A stretch of 64,000 nucleotides of DNA, from the NCBI GenBank assembly GCA_963971575.1, contig OZ020624.1, positions 30,206,356-30,270,355 of the forward strand, written 5' to 3'. Each line of letters begins with the position of its first letter. The first letter of the stretch is position 1. Below the pieces are notes generated by a model, which did not search any database, was not told the origin of the DNA, and saw nothing but the letters and a program-made list of their open reading frames with translations. Shown here piece after piece: positions 62,406 through 64,000 of the stretch. The translations under genes were made by a program, and so were the position numbers. The DNA comes from Liopterus haemorrhoidalis (taxonomy: Eukaryota > Arthropoda > Insecta > Coleoptera > Dytiscidae).

Positions 62406-64000
62406 TCAATACAAAACCTCACAATCACCGTATTCACCTCACAAGCCGCTAAACACCTCACAACACTCACGGTGTTTAACCCGTTACGAGGTTCGTTTAT
62501 TTCATTTAAAACTGTCCTCAACACTTCCAGATACTTCTGGTTTACTCACGACAAACTACCGGGTTTCTCTACCAAATACTTCGGAGGTTCATTCACGATG
62601 ACGATTTATTCATCACTGCCTTTGTATCTCACAAGATTTTTCCAACTCTTTTCTTAAACTAATAATCTGATATCTGACCCCATTTTTTTGTCGTTGTAAA
62701 AATAATCAGCTCTCCACATTAACAACAAACCCTTTTATAAACTTATCTTCCTATGACCAATAATTTATAAACCCACGTAATTAATTTTGACTGTAATTAT
62801 TACGCGGTCCATCTCACTGAAAATATATTGTCGCCTATCGGCATCTGTGTAAACATTTGACCATTGCTATTTTGTTCTATACAATAACGTTCTTTCAAAC
62901 TAATCATATAATATTCGCTGGTAAATCACTGCGTATCTTTTTAATGCTTAACTAGAAAAATAAGTGGTAGCTCAACTAATCTTTGAGAAAGTTTATCTTA
63001 AAGTAGATTAGTTCTTATATTTGAATAAATTGAATACTTTTTAACTAATTGAATAATTTTACTTTAAATAATAATGAAATTTTATTTCTGAAATTACCAC
63101 TCCCACAAGTCATTTATAGGTTAGGATTTTCGAAAAACAACATTGATTTACTACTTGTGGTGCCATCTCTTACCTAGGCCGATTATTTTTCAATCACCCC
63201 TCGTATGTACGCGGGCTGTAAGTTACTCATCCCTGATAAAAATAATTCATTAAAGTTTGATGGCCACTGCCATCCCTCATAGTTTATATTGTATTTGATA
63301 GCGGTCAGAATCTGAAAACAATTTCTACAATTGATTAATTTGCGACTATTGACGCTTTGACGATACAAATCTGTTTTTGACAAACAACTCTTGTTTCATT
63401 TGTTCACGTTTGTATTATTCTGGTTTAAATTCAATTTATTTTCACAATTGGTTTATCGTCGATTTTTATTTGATTTGATAAATTTTTTGATATAACTAAA
63501 TATTTGTTTTAATAATTAAAAAGAAATGCATTTTTTGTAATTCATTAATAATCCTTAATTAATCTAGGATAATTAAACCCCATATGATAACACACACGTG
63601 ATGTGGTGTCAGCCATTTTGTGTCCATCATACAGGATTGTGAATCCTTTTCACAGGACGTAATGCTATCACGTGATGAACCGTAACAACCGTCATTGTGA
63701 TGTCATTAATTTATTATGTTTATAGTTGGGTCATTTCGTTCCATGATGGCTCAGCTTTATTGCTATTCGAATGAGGATTTATTCAACAGTTCTCTGTTTA
63801 GTACTAATGAGGAAATGAGGACAATATCTCCAGATTTCATTTTATGAACACAAAAATATAGGACTCTACATTCAGAGGTATATAAATTATGGACTACTCA
63901 CTACAGTGTACGTGGGTTTATTTATTCTGCAGATTGTACAAATTTTAAGCAGTGTGCATATTAGCAATTCGGCAATTGTTTTTTCGTGCAGTATGTGCAC
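62406..64000. other. No gene recognised; two CACGTG sites
   Basis: No repeat or coding motif. Plus-strand frames around 62343-62657 overlap one another and look like chance. The minus-strand frame 63183-63383 (66 codons) has no known motif. CACGTG occurs at 63595-63600 and, as ATCACGTGAT, at 63667-63676, 74 bp apart. This is the longest stretch without identifiable transposons, so a nearby host gene beyond the window is possible. Confidence 0.35.

Overview
The window looks like an arthropod nuclear genome, most likely an insect. It is AT-rich and has no bacterial-style operons. It is packed with decayed mariner, hAT, PIF/Harbinger-like, LINE and Ty3/Gypsy sequence, with at least one tRNA-derived SINE. 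I could not support a host gene with recognisable exons, so it reads as an intergenic or intronic transposon graveyard. The order of insect is not determined.

Layout. 0-9 kb: a LINE relic with RNase H split by a complete hAT element, a Harbinger-like MITE, an opposing LINE split by a full-length mariner, then more mariner and LINE pieces. 10-20 kb: LINE reverse-transcriptase fragments, a Gypsy integrase end split by a 5'-truncated LINE, a Penelope-like/hammerhead-like locus with microsatellites, and a mariner carrying a nested 259-bp MITE. 21-37 kb: two inverted copies of an unassigned 1-kb repeat (21.1-22.5 and 35.9-37.3 kb), one holding a hAT insertion and the other an expanded minisatellite. 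Between them lie a SINE inside a mariner, tandem repeats, and several internally deleted or duplicated mariners. 38-52 kb: the best-preserved LINE RNase H tail, a satellite array, a second copy of the 27-kb mariner, two hAT MITEs, LINE C-termini and a degenerate repeat domain. 53-64 kb: two further mariners, a second copy of the 259-bp MITE, a Stowaway-like element, a hAT MITE, more LINE relics, an IS630-type DDE element, and an apparently gene-free tail.

No coordinated gene system is visible. What connects the features is insertion history: nested elements with intact target-site duplications, paralogous empty sites within the same window, independent internal deletions of related mariners, and short tandem repeats that grew inside mobile elements. 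The observations most worth checking are the hammerhead-like motifs, the minisatellite shared by two hAT families with different ends, the Stowaway-like element with a transposase tail of a type I associate with plants and oomycetes, and the inverted 1-kb repeat pair. I found no convincing previously undescribed functional system.
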